Positions 10,826 through 21,751 of a stretch of DNA of 64,000 bases are shown piece by piece. The notes beneath the pieces are model-generated. The model worked only from the letters and a program-made list of their open reading frames with translations, did no database searches and was not told where the DNA came from. The translations under genes and the position numbers were made by a program. Source of the stretch: Phoronis australis (Eukaryota > Phoronida > Phoronidae); NCBI GenBank assembly GCA_002633005.1, contig NMRA01000015.1, positions 412,912 through 476,911 of the forward strand. Direction: 5' to 3'. Positions within the stretch are counted from its first letter, which is position 1, and every line of letters starts with the position of its first letter.

Positions 10826-10921
10826 TTCTCACCATGATAGGACTCCCATTTCCATTATAAATTCAAGTCACAGGCAATGAGCACATGTTGCTGACAGACA
10901 GGATCCTATCATGGTATGAAA
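10826..10921. mobile_element. Short MITE-like element with ACCATGATAGGA ends
   Basis: ACCATGATAGGA at 10831-10842 is matched by its exact reverse complement at about 10904-10915, and flanking bases also pair partly. The element is about 95 bp. The end resembles CCGTGATAGGACT-like ends of a dispersed family at 27.6, 29.3, 30.1, 59.8 and 60.0 kb. Confidence 0.55.
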
Positions 10922-11818
10922 TATAACGAGACCAAGGTTATTAAAGTAAAAAAGCAAAAGACTTAATTCAATTTTTGTCTTTTCTAACTAAGCAAGGTCA
11001 AATGCAGCTTTAAGTGATTATTTTTTATTGATATGGTTAAATTTTCTTGCATCAAATTTTATAGCACCATTTTCTCAATCATGTGCGACTGGGAATACAG
11101 GAAGCTACAGCACCAAGTTCATGCAACACTTTTGATGTCCATTATTTCTCTACGTGTAGTGTTCTTTATTTCTGGTACTGAGATGGCAAGGTTGGTCTTA
11201 CGCCTCTTACTGATGGCAAACAAATTACTTTGTATAACTTGAAGAAGAAACACGAAACAACCAGGTACTCGCAAAGGAGTGATCACTTCAAACACTACCA
11301 CTAGAGGGAGAACCAACAATAGTAAGCTTGACACTGCCTTAGTGGCGAAGCACTAATCATTACAAAAATTCACTTCACCAGTATCAATCAATCAATTTCG
11401 CAGACAGCGGAGTAGATGACAAAAAGTACAGTTGCCACAATAAGGGCTGCAGCACTGCAGATATTCTTCCAATTCACAAGATCTTTCAAGTGATTTGACA
11501 GAAAGTATGAATGTAAAAAAATAGAAGTGCCACTGGGAGGTGCATTAGTTTATTAATTCGTAGGAACATCGACAGGTGCTCTCAGTTGTAGAAAATAAGT
11601 ATTCAGTGCAGGAAGGCAGCTTCAGCTAAAACCTCAAACTGATTTTTCATCAAAATATGGCTTTATGAACACTTTGTAGTTGAAGTCATGAAAGCATTTT
11701 TGGATGTCCCTTTTTAATAACTCCTAAACGCTGAATAAAACCAGTTTAGACCAATGTGTCAAAAATGTTCAAGGGACCATGATCCAATCTAGATACATAT
11801 GTTTGAGAATAAAATAAA
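10922..11818. other. No gene recognised
   Basis: No exon, RNA gene or repeat recognised between the MITE-like element and the 34-bp minisatellite. Confidence 0.4.
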
Positions 11819-12123
11819 GTGTGTATGGGTCCACTGGAGACTTGAGTGTAATGTGTGTATGGGTCCACTGGAAAGTGAAGTGTAATGTGTGTATGGGTCC
11901 ACTGGAGAGTGGAGTGTAATGTGTGTATGGGTCCACTGGAGAGTGAAGTGTAATGTGTGTATGGGTCCACTGGGTAGTGGAGTGTAATGTGTGTATGGGT
12001 CCACTGGAGAGTGAAGTGTAATGTGTGTATGGGTCCACTGGAGAGTGGAGTGTAATGTGTGTATGGGTCCACTAGAGACTGGAGTGTAATGTGTGTATGG
12101 GTCCACTGGAGACTGGAGTGCGA
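11819..12123. repeat. 34-bp minisatellite, nine copies
   Basis: GGGTCC recurs at 11827, 11861, 11895, 11929, 11963, 11997, 12031, 12065 and 12099, exactly 34 bases apart. Each unit reads GTGTATGGGTCCACTGGAGA followed by a variable GTGGAGTGTAATGT. The very even spacing and low divergence suggest recent expansion. Three overlapping minus-strand frames stay open across it because no unit contains stops in those frames; they are artefacts. Confidence 0.95.
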
Positions 12124-13731
12124 AGTGCATACGCCTTCAGGGGTTTTCAGTTATTTTTGGAACAAAGGATAAATTTAAACAAGTGTAATTCATTTTGAGA
12201 AGGCAAGTTATTTCTAGTCATCGCATACTTTTCAAAGTGTCATATTTTTCTTAAACACGCCTACATTTTTGGAGTTGTGGCCTCCACAAAGTTTATTAAT
12301 TCAACAGACCATAAACCTAGTCATGACAAGAGAAATGAGTTTGAGAAACCTTAGACAGCAACGGAAATGTAGTCACCTAAATAAAACTATTGATTACGAA
12401 ACTAGATAGTTAATCAGCTATTCTTTAGGCATATTTGTTCTGTTTTATTCATAAACGAACACCCGTTTCATAACACGTCACACCCCAGACAGTCTCAAGG
12501 CCTCACAACATGAATATAAGATAACCACACGTTTCTACATGGTAGAACAAAGACTCAAGCCTTCTACCACGAAAAAGTTGGGAGTTATCAAACTGAAAGA
12601 CGTGTTTGATACATAACATTTTATTTAATGTAGCTTTATCGATTTTAAAAAACATCCTAATGCTTTTAACAACAAGCATTTTCAGAAGTATGTTTAGTAC
12701 GGTAGCGCATCATGCTACCAGTTATCTTATGTAGATTGAAGCTGTTCACTAAAGTTAAGTTTTTCTTCTGTTTCCTTATTAAATCAGTAAACATCAACAA
12801 ACATTTCAGAGAAAATTTAGCAGATCTGCTGTAAATTACTAGACCTCACTGATTCACACAATTTTCCTCTGGAAACAATTAAAGTGGCAATAAACACGCT
12901 TTCTATAACCAACATCAATTTTTGATTTACCATTAAGAAATTGGTCTTAAATTGTTCCTTAGTCAAAAATAGGTTTGACTTCCTAGACTGGGAAAATATT
13001 GAGTTGATTATTACACGAGACCAAGCTCAAAAAGTTGACTTGTCATGCTGTCATTTTATTCACCGCGCATAGTCTCCAAAGTAACAATGGTCAATATCAC
13101 TGCTTGAAAAATAGTTTTTCATAATTTTGTGACTTTTACCCAACTGCAAAAAATTAAATGTACATTGAGCTGTTATCGGAATGTCACTATTACCACCATA
13201 CATTCCGCTTCACACAATGACGAGTGTTGAATGTTTTGATTTGATTTTTGTGATGGTCACAAAAATCCAGTAGTGAAAGGAAAAAAGGCAAGAGTCAAAA
13301 CGCTTGTTTTCTATGATTAAATTGTGGTGCGAGTAGAGATCACAAAGGTTATTTTTGGCATAATAAACTGCTACATAAGCTCACCTAAAAATTGTCTATA
13401 TACCGGAACCTGCCATTAAGCAGCAATAAATAAAACTTTTGTGAGGGTAGTCTTTTTCAGTCATGATGCCGTGAACTAATCTAAACCCAGTATTGGATAC
13501 ATATGCTGGTATACCTGACAATAGATCTGCATCAAACTATTATAAAAATTGCGACACAGGCAGCTGCCCATTGTTAACAGAAAAAAATAGAGAAACAAAC
13601 AGAACAAAATGGAATATTCATGGCGAGTAACTGATCGTGAGATATTACAAAAAACATCAATTGTTCTGTTGCAAGATTAGGGAGAAATGTCTGAAATGGA
13701 CTCAGAGTTGATCAGACACATTATATTTTAT
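12124..13731. other. No gene recognised
   Basis: AT-rich, no long open frame and no repeat detected. Confidence 0.4.
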
Positions 13732-13980
13732 GCAGGCGGTCTGGTACACGCTACACCAGACGCTATACCAGACGTGTGCAGGCTGCAGAGGAGGGCCCAT
13801 TGCACTGGTCACCTGGAACCATTTTCATGCTTCACTAACATACAGTTAAATGCATGCTGAGGAGCTGGAGACCTGAATTAAGGGTCAAGCAGTGTCCCCA
13901 GTGGAAATCAAACCCACGACCTTCAGTAAAGGAAGAAGACACTTATCCCAACAGGCCACACTGCCTCCTCAGGCAATGCA
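13732..13980 (-). mobile_element. tRNA-derived SINE, copy 2
   Basis: About 249 bp and the same order as copy 1: minus-strand GGAGGCAGTGTGGCCTGTTG (A-box-like), GGTCGTGGGTTTGATTTCC (B-box-like), body, and CAGACCGCCTGCA end with an A/T-rich tail. It has an extra CCAGACG-containing stretch compared with copy 1. Both copies lie in the same orientation about 3.7 kb apart. Confidence 0.75.
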
Positions 13981-14321
13981 ATGGAAATAATACTTAAGTA
14001 GAAAACAAACCTTAAATAAAAGCTGACTTTGATCTTTTTCATTGTAATGAGTTTCAAATGAACTTCTTTTCCCATTTTCATTTCTAGACTATGTCATTTC
14101 TCAAAGGGTTCCCTTGAAGTAACTACAGACTGAGGAATGCACATGACTGATGAAGTGTCCAATTAATGAGCCCAAGTTCTTTCAATAACAACATAGAAAC
14201 ACAAGTTAACGTATGTAAAGAATTTTTATTTTTTATTATTGTGAGACATAATTTTATTTCCTGTGGCATTTTAATTTCTAAGCCACGGTCCCTGATAACA
14301 TAATCTTCACATAAAACAATA

Positions 14322-14386
14322 TTGGTTCATAAAATGATCCAAATGATTTCACAGTTCGTAAAATGATCCAAATCATTTCACAGTGA
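14322..14386. repeat. Tandem duplication of about 33 bp
   Basis: TAAAATGATCCAAAT followed by ATTTCACAG occurs twice in succession with small differences. Confidence 0.75.
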
Positions 14387-14945
14387 TTTAGTTGCCAAAC
14401 CTTCTAATTGTCCCGAAAATTTAATGAAGCACTTTCAAAAATGCAAGTTTTCAGTTTTTGACTTAGGTTATAATTGTAGATTGTGTTATCAATAAATTCC
14501 AACCATGGTTCTAAATGATAAAGCTGACATCCCGAAAGTATTTTGAAATTGAGAGGAACATGCTGTTCTGTAGGAAATAATAATGTTGATCCAATGAGCA
14601 AACACATGTTTGGCTGAAACCTGAGGATATCATAGTAAGAAGCCAACATCGACTAGCAGTCATTTTTTTACCCTTTTCAGGGAGTTGAATACCTACAGTC
14701 AAAATTCAAAATTGTACTCGTACTATCATCGAACTGCGTACTAATAAACTTACTATGACTTTTTCTAACATGGGAGTTGTAGCCAAAGTTTGCTGGATGA
14801 AGAGATTTATCCAGTGCACTTAGCTTGAAACTTTTAGAAAGAAACATTGTAAGCAAGCAAATGCTGACCAGGCGCATTGGAGTTCCACATTCTCTTTGTT
14901 GAACTTTTGTCTTTTCTCGGTGGCATTACTCTATTTGTCCTTCGA

Positions 14946-15091
14946 ATGCTAACAAAGTACTACTGCTGTGCTGTAGGCTGCAACTCCAACGTGAGAATGT
15001 TTGATAAACTAGCCAAATACCTGTGGATGCCTGATGTGAACTTCTTCACCTTTCCCAACATCAATGAGACAAAAAAATGCAAAGCCAATGG
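14946..15091 (+). pseudogene. THAP-domain N-terminal exon (relic, copy 1)
   Basis: From an ATG at 14946 the frame reads MLTKYYCCAVGCNSNV, a DKLAKY segment, WMPDVNFFTFP and KKCKAN. It ends at an ATGG|GTAAAA donor-like site. The C-x4-C pair (CCAVGC) and the FFTFP phrase fit the first half of a THAP zinc-coordinating DNA-binding module, which needs a later C-x2-H that is not present in this exon. A related exon with frame damage lies at 37.3 kb, and sequence downstream of both is also similar. THAP domains occur in host regulators and in P-element and Kolobok transposases; either origin is possible. Confidence 0.55.
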
Positions 15092-15242
15092 GTAAAACAA
15101 GTTTGTTGGGTTAATTCTGAACCGAATTCCCTTTCTTGAAGATACCCGTTCAATTCCGGCACTTAATGAACAGTTGAAATCAGGAGTATTTCCACGGCTA
15201 TACACCTCTCCCAGAGGGACATGATCTGAGAAAATGTGCCAG

Positions 15243-15345
15243 ATTTCCAAAAAGGGGTCATGTGCTTTCTTATCTCCAGAACAAAGGAGAGTGCTATTGC
15301 CGTGTAATCCGGGACGGCCTTATTACGGTTCACGAGCTTCTCAGA
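15243..15345 (+). repeat. Segment shared with 37.4 kb downstream of the THAP-like exon
   Basis: TTTCCAAAAAGGGGTCATGT and a CTTTCTTAT, GGGACGG-containing stretch match 37397-37500 in order. At 37 kb this segment sits immediately after the THAP-like exon, whereas here about 150 extra bases intervene, so the copies differ by an insertion or intron. Confidence 0.55.
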
Positions 15346-16017
15346 CTCCTGTACTTGCCTAAACACCATGTAGTTGAACAGAGAGATACAGTTCAAATTT
15401 AGACTGTGAAGTAAGATTTTTTCACACGGTAATTCTACTCACAGTTGAAATAACGTTGTTTTCTAATTCTATGTATACAGTGATGCATGTTTACGTGAAT
15501 CAAAACAGATTTCTGCAATAATTACAATCCCATTCTCTATCATTAATTTTGCTGCCATCTATTAGGACTGGGATGAAGGCTGACATAGATCAACTGATGA
15601 CACACAAATCTGGCCAACCAAAAAACCCTAAGTGGCTAATCAACGTGCCTCCAAAGGTGACCCTTAGAAGTTCCTTTCCAAAATAGTATAGTGTCTGAAA
15701 ACCATGCCAGCAAACCCGATGCATATTCACAAAATTCCTTGGATTTGTCATCAAATTTATGGTATTTGTAAATTATCAGGAAATTTTCAAAGCTTTTCTC
15801 AATTTCTTGTGAGAACAGAAAGCGCATGAGACAGGCCAACTGTATTGCCTATCGTCAATAACTAAAATTTTATTCCTCAGTTGTCAGTATTTAGCTCTGC
15901 CCACACTAAACTAATGAACTAAGCCATTAAAGCTAAAAAAATCATTTTCATAGTATTCCTTTAACCATGATAGTACTTGATTTTCATTTTCAACAACTTA
16001 CGACATCGAAAGTGTCA
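15346..16017. other. No gene recognised
   Basis: A minus-strand open frame at 15636-15839 has no recognised domain. It may be another degraded piece of the THAP-related element but cannot be supported. Confidence 0.35.
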
Positions 16018-16215
16018 GTGCAGACTCAAGAAAACATTTTAGAGTTTTTGGGGTAGTATAAGCCAACCCTATAGTTGAAAATTGACATACGGTGCATGTA
16101 GGTTTTGCCTGTGATTTGAATTGACAGCTCTCTCAGTAACATTTCAACATTGAATAAGCCTGTTTTTATAAACACTAAGGTTAAGAATTCAACATTGAAA
16201 GCTAAACTGCAGCGA
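16018..16215 (+). repeat. Dispersed repeat, copy 2 (related to 2795-2936)
   Basis: GACTCAAGAAAACATTTTAG followed by a TTTTTGGGGT and GCCAACCC block and, later, AAGAATTCAACATTGAAAGC matches the flank of the 26-bp array at 2.8 kb. Here only a single 26-bp-type unit is present. Confidence 0.6.
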
Positions 16216-18039
16216 AACCCACCTTTAACTGCTGGACTTTAAGTCAGCAGCTTGCCAAATCAGAGCATAGTTAAACATGTTACTATTTTTCAGAAATTAT
16301 AAGCTTGCCCTTCATTTTGATCAGGTGAAGTTGTTGTCTATTGATCGATCAATCAACGAACCCGTTTATTGCTTACTCACATTGAAATGTACTAACATTT
16401 AGTCAACAAAACAGCCATATTTATGTTAACTCATGACTTGACACAACACATCCATGGAAACACACACTTTGCAAAATGAATCTCTATTGCCAAAAATATT
16501 TTCACTAATGTTTATAGAAACAAAAGCGAAATCAAATTGAAAGAAGTTTTATTTTCAAGTGAAAAGGTTTAGAAATTCAGACAACCTTAACTGTTTAATT
16601 ACTTGTCATGCGCTTGAACATGTTACAATGATAAGTCACATTTGCATGACCATCTCTCCCCACATGAAGAATGCAGACAGTTGACCTGATATGACCAGAC
16701 GTAAACACACACTGTACTTTCGCGCTAAAATCGATTATATCAGATGTCACCGAACAGTGGAAATAAGTCTGCGATTACAATAAAAAACCCAACTACAATC
16801 AGCTGTATACTTCTGACTGTATCTAAGATATAAATGTTGTCACTTCCGTTCATTTTTTTCTACGCGGTTAAAAAATGGCAGAATAGTGTCTGTCGGCTTT
16901 ATCGAGTATCTATGGTCGGCCGCCGTCTAGACAGTCTGGTTGAACAACGCGCCCAGACAATGGCATAAATCGTTGCTTAAATAATTCCGATTAAAATTAC
17001 AAGCTTCAGAATGTATTTCAAATATATCTCTAACAGAAAAACGAAATACATATAACATACTTTTCCATTTAACAGGGTACATACCTAACAATAAGAATCT
17101 CCCTTTTTTAACTCGACATTTTTTATGTCGGCCATATTACAAGTGCACACGAGTGGCGACCTCTCGGTAAAGACTTCAGGTCAACAAAAGACGTCGCTTG
17201 CCGCGTTCTGGGCAGCGGGTTTGACTAACTGCACCGGGCAACATGTTGTTCGTGCCCCGGAGCGACTAAAGACATTGCCCTGGTTGATATCTATTACCGT
17301 TTCATGATTTTTTGCCTCATTTTAGACCAAAATATGCTTCAGTTAATACTGAAGTTCGGAGTTCTTACGTTTTTGCGTAAGTTCTTTCGTAAGTCACCAA
17401 GTTTTCGAATGTCCACACCGCGCTGCCAACGGAAAATCGCCGACTAGTGGCAGTGCTTAGGCTTTTGCGCATCTCTCTAGTCAATTCAGAAAAAAAGTAA
17501 CCATGGCAGAGGTTTTTGGAAAATTTCTTCGCTTCAGAACTTCAGAGTCAAATATTTTCAGGTTAGCACGACGCAACAGCATAATCTGCTGCAGAAAAAA
17601 GGTTGGACGGACTTAAGTTGGTCTTGGCCACAATAAGTTTTTCTTACCATGGATGTCAGTACAAGTCTGACTTTCTTTGCCGCCTAATTGTTACTGTTAC
17701 AAACGTGAAAATAAAATTTACAAAAGGTATAATGGTTTGTGAGCGTCCGGGAAGTGGCACACACTACAATTTCATCTCCCAGCCACAATTTTCGACCCGG
17801 AGCACGCCGAACCCCCCACCTCGGTCCCCACTAAGTTTCCCCCGACTCACTTGCCGTGTGAGTAACTCGCAGGTCGAAGAAATATTTATACGACGATTTA
17901 TCTTGAAGGACGTACCGAGTGCACGAACCAGTACGAATACTGTGTAAGTGGAAATTCACCCAATGTTGTACTCACGCGAGCAGTGAGTGACGAATTATCC
18001 ATTATGGACCAACGATTGGCAAATTAAACCGTTTTAGTA
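16216..18039. other. No gene recognised; locally CpG-richer
   Basis: Around 16.9-17.5 kb the sequence is richer in CG dinucleotides (for example GGCCGCCGTC) than its surroundings, which could mark a promoter or first exon. No start codon with a supported frame was identified. The open frames at 17125 and 17603 have no domain signature. Confidence 0.3.
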
Positions 18040-18777
18040 CAGTGGCGGATCTAGGATATCACAAGGGGGGCCCAACATTTTGTCCGGCTGTAAGCATTTG
18101 CGCAAACCACGATTGTAGATGCGCATAGCACCGAATGGGGGGAGGTCGGGAGGGGGGTTTTCCCCCCCTCCCGCTCAGGAAATTTTTCTGTTTTTTCCTC
18201 TAAAAATCAAGCATTTTCCTTGATTTCTGATGTATCATCCAAGAAAAAAAGGAAGAAAAAACACGAAGAACGTGTCACACAGGAAAAATTGCGAGCATCA
18301 CGGACACGAACCCACGACCTGGCTGATTGGACGTGCGTGCTTAGCCACTACACCATCACGACTTCAACAATAAATCGTAATTAAGAGACCTACTTGTTTA
18401 TGGTCCACAACGTTTGCGCGCGAAACCTACTTCTTTTTGTAATGCTTATTACACGTTATTTATTTTGTGCAATCGGTTCTTAACAAATTTGTTGTATTTA
18501 AAATAGTCAAATGCCCAAAAGACCAAATCCGTTTTTCGTGTTGGCAATAATGACGGGATTGCTTTGGAAATCGTCTTAAGTTAAGGTTTGACAAAGAGAG
18601 AATTAATGAGTTTCTGAGTGATTCACTAAGGCTTCGATTAAAATTCACGTCTTACCAGCAGCTTCTGTTTTTTCATCGTCACTCAGGTTCCATTTTCTTT
18701 AAAAAATGAAGTAAATTTTCTCCATTGCACAATGGAGCAGACGACGGAAACGGAGTCGTAGTGCGCAGCGCCACTGC
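18040..18777 (+). mobile_element. hAT-like non-autonomous element, copy 1 (cut by gap)
   Basis: Begins CAGTGGCGGATCTAGGATAT, a terminal motif common to hAT-type transposons, followed by a G-run and a GC-rich palindrome (18148-18172). The same roughly 720-bp sequence recurs at 21752. The right end is lost in the N run. It carries no transposase. Inside it lies a tRNA-like block on the minus strand (18298-18362). Confidence 0.7.
18298..18362 (-). other. tRNA-like promoter block inside the hAT-like element, copy 1
   Basis: Minus-strand GATGGTGTAGTGGCTAAGC fits an A box and GGTCGTGGGTTCGTGTCC a B box at the expected spacing. The acceptor ends do not pair well, so it is not an intact tRNA gene. 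It is probably a captured tRNA or SINE head. The homologous block is at 22012-22073. Confidence 0.55.
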
Positions 18778-19026
18778 NNNNNNNNNNNNNNNNNNNNNNN
18801 NNNNNNNNNNNNNNNNNNNNNNNNNNNNNNNNNNNNNNNNNNNNNNNNNNNNNNNNNNNNNNNNNNNNNNNNNNNNNNNNNNNNNNNNNNNNNNNNNNNN
18901 NNNNNNNNNNNNNNNNNNNNNNNNNNNNNNNNNNNNNNNNNNNNNNNNNNNNNNNNNNNNNNNNNNNNNNNNNNNNNNNNNNNNNNNNNNNNNNNNNNNN
19001 NNNNNNNNNNNNNNNNNNNNNNNNNN
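18778..19026. other. Assembly gap of 249 N
   Basis: Unknown bases between two repeat-rich segments; the gap probably fell here because of the repeats. Confidence 0.99.
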
Positions 19027-19156
19027 CCCCCCCAAACACTAAAACTGCACACATTTAAATCTTTTTTCATCCGTATAATTTTGATTACCGGGGCAAATTA
19101 ATAAACTCAACATTTCCCTACGCTCTTGCTGTTTTATTTTTTTGCGCCAGCCAAGG

Positions 19157-19196
19157 AGGGGGGGAGGGCCGGGCCCCCTGGGCCCCCCCCTAAATC
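19157..19196. repeat. G/C homopolymer-rich palindromic stretch
   Basis: GGGGGGAGGGCCGGGCCCCC followed by TGGGCCCCCCCC. Similar G/C runs lie just inside hAT-like ends in this window, so it may be another end fragment. Confidence 0.5.
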
Positions 19197-19869
19197 TTCG
19201 GTCTCGGTCGATACGCGTAATAATATCGAGTGGGATATTACTTCATGTACGCCAATCGAGGTACGTTTTGTATTTATCTCATACGCTTCGAATTCCTAAG
19301 TTTCTTTCATTTTTTCCGCAGATTTTTTAAATACTTCACTCAGACTGTTCACGTGGCGGATCACATCCTATATGTAGGCTTACGCACTTGCACGTTAGGC
19401 TGCAAGTTTTCTCTAGTAAAAGAAACAGTTTTAAATGTGACGATTTATTACTTGAAAAGGGATAACAAAGATGAAAACAACTTTTCATTGAACTTGTAAC
19501 ATTTCCTGATAAATAACAACAATATTTGATATTGTAGTTAACGAGGAATCGGCGCCTGAGTTGCAGACGATAAAATAATTAGGAAATGAAAACTGAGACA
19601 GAACTATCATATAATAAACAGTCCTGTTCCAGATGTTACGATTGAGACCTGATAGTATGTTGAGCGTTGTTTACGCTGCTATAATTGTGTTGCTTTAAAC
19701 TATTTTCCGAAAGTTTGGTGATCGAACCGCGTAACGACGTCAAGTCGACATTGACCTACCTTTTGAACTTTCCGTGTCAGAGGTCACTGTTGAAGTAGTA
19801 CGGGGATGAACACGGAAAACTTTATTACATGGCCGTATTTCCCTCGACAGATTCAACGCGTATGGGATA
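19197..19869 (+). mobile_element. TATCCCAT-ended non-autonomous element, copy 1
   Basis: Shares its whole length with 52.2-53.07 kb. The inner unit has imperfect terminal inverted repeats TATCTCATACGCTTCGAA (19275) and TTCAACGCGTATGGGATA (19852-19869). Both copies also carry the same outer sequence TTCGGTCTCGGTCGATACGC on the left. It lacks about 190 bp present in copy 2. No coding capacity was found; the superfamily is not identified. Confidence 0.65.
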
Positions 19870-19870
19870 A

Positions 19871-20190
19871 CAGTGGCGGATCTACAGGGGGGGGGGTTAA
19901 GGGGGTTTAAACCCCCCCTTGGGCCAGGACCCAAAAATAAAAAAAAACGTGTTAAGCAAAACAAAAACGGCACCGCCAACGTGTGTAAACCCCAAATAAA
20001 CCAACTTGGAAAAAATAGAGGGGGAAGGGTTCAATCTGAAAATATAATGTTTTGCATTGTGAATTGCTGTTATGAAAATCAAAACATTTCGTGTCTTTGT
20101 GGCTCATCGGCAAAACGCGCGGAGAGATCAATTGTGCGCGCGCTTCAGCCGACACTTCTGAAGTAGCCAAGCATTCGGGATCCACCGCTG
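19871..20190 (+). mobile_element. hAT-like MITE, 320 bp
   Basis: Starts CAGTGGCGGATCTACAGG and ends GGGATCCACCGCTG, giving imperfect terminal inverted repeats of the CAGTGGCGGATC type. A G-run follows the left end. It abuts the preceding element with one base between, so one probably inserted next to or into the end of the other. No clear 8-bp target duplication is visible. Confidence 0.65.
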
Positions 20191-20226
20191 AAAGAGCAGC
20201 TCTATAGCTGATTTCTTTAGGCAATT

Positions 20227-20473
20227 CATGCGCGCACCCACGGGGGGCTCTGGGGGCTCAAATGAGCCCCCCATCTGGCGAAGTGGGCAAAAAGGTCCGC
20301 CCCTTTGAGACAAAAAGTCCGAGAAAATGAGACATAAGTCCATTAAACATGCGCAATTGCGCAATCCACTTTGCTGTTCCCGTTTTTTTTTAGTCCGCCC
20401 CACTTTTTTGTAACCAAAAGGTCCACAAAGTAAAGAATTCGAGCCCCCCCATTGAAGGCTGGGTGCGCGCATG
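20227..20473 (+). mobile_element. CATGCGCGCACC MITE, copy 1
   Basis: About 247 bp with near-perfect terminal inverted repeats (CATGCGCGCACCCA and TGGGTGCGCGCATG). Inside are GAGCCCCCC and GGTCC blocks shared in reverse orientation with 26498-26735. It is non-coding. Confidence 0.8.
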
Positions 20474-21751
20474 TAATAGCAATTAGCTTCTTTACTCTAA
20501 GATATGTCTTGATTTGATTAGGGGAAATACTGTAGTGCCGCAACCCTGATATTCAGACGAATTGACGTGCAACGTTTTTACTTCATCTGTCATCCCGTGT
20601 TATTCTATTACACTCCACACGTTTGTAACTCGAATTTAGCTGGTGTATAGTAAAGTTGCCTTGCGCAACATCACACAGTGTACATGTACATGTAATATTT
20701 TTGAAAAAAATCGTTTTCCGAAGAATTGCTATTGTGGCGGGCGTCGTGGTCTGGTCGAGAGTCCGTTTGAAGATGCACTTTAACAAGTTGTGTCTATACA
20801 AGGAATGAACACGGGGGCACTCATTCGCATTCGCGAACAGTGTACAGTACCAGAAATTGCGGGGAGGTTGTACTTTCACAACAAAGTCTTGCGGGACTGG
20901 TGCGATGTTCAATAGGGCTCCAAAGGAGTCCTAGTTCCGACCTCAATACCTGCAATAAGCACCACTGCCGTCTTCTATACTGGGAATTTCCGCAGAAAGG
21001 CCCACCCGATGAAACGTCCATGCCCATGGGCATTTATTTGATGTTAGTAGTCCGGGTTTCAAGCGTTCAGACATTGGGACGTTTATTCCGAAAATTGCAA
21101 GAAATGCAAATTGGCCCTGGGATACGTCGTCAAGGTTTGAAGCAGTCCACGATGAACTGATCAAATTAAGTTACGCATGTAAGTCTTTAGATTGGATTTG
21201 GCAACCTCAGGGCGCTTAGTGCCAACTGAGCTGCGGAACGAGACGCTGAAATTGTAGAGGCTTACAAGCTCATTGACACAGCAGTTGTCGAAGTGCAAGC
21301 GTTGGGAACAAACATCGAAGATGTCTGGATAGAATGGTTCTAAGACGAGCAAACCATTGGATCCGATATATAGATTCATTGGAAGTCAAGACAACAGAAG
21401 GATAGGACTAACGTTCCTGGAGAAACACCCAGGTAATTAGTTATAATTCTACATAGTTTGTATATAAAGCCGGTTTTTTATGCTTGTGTACAATGAAAAC
21501 GAATTCAAACAGAAATTATTTTTGGACATGCCAAATTTTCCCAGTACAGCAGAGGGTCTACGAGCGCACAGAAACTGATTCTGGTTTGTATTTCCACTTG
21601 GCTCTGTCTGTTTCATATCCAAAATCTATTTCACGTAGTGCGTTGTTAAATTTGTTGTCAATACTTGTTTCTTTCAGTGAGTACTACAGAACGGTGCAAA
21701 AACCCTTCCTAGACAACCTCTCGCAGCAGTTGACCAACAAATGTGTAAAAT
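20474..21751. other. No gene recognised
   Basis: Overlapping open frames on both strands at 20.8-21.2 kb show no known domain. A plus-strand stretch near 21.05-21.2 kb reads protein-like (GTFIPKIARNANWPWD) but is short and lacks convincing splice sites; it could be a transposon relic. Confidence 0.3.

Noticed and set aside
11746-12130. Three overlapping minus-strand frames of about 90-113 codons
   Set aside because: They are produced by the stop-free 34-bp repeat unit read in three frames; no protein constraint.
18679-19070. Open frames across the N run
   Set aside because: They consist mainly of unknown residues from the gap.
20823-21160. Overlapping frames on both strands as a transposase exon
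   Set aside because: No recognisable catalytic or zinc motif; stops interrupt the only protein-like stretch.
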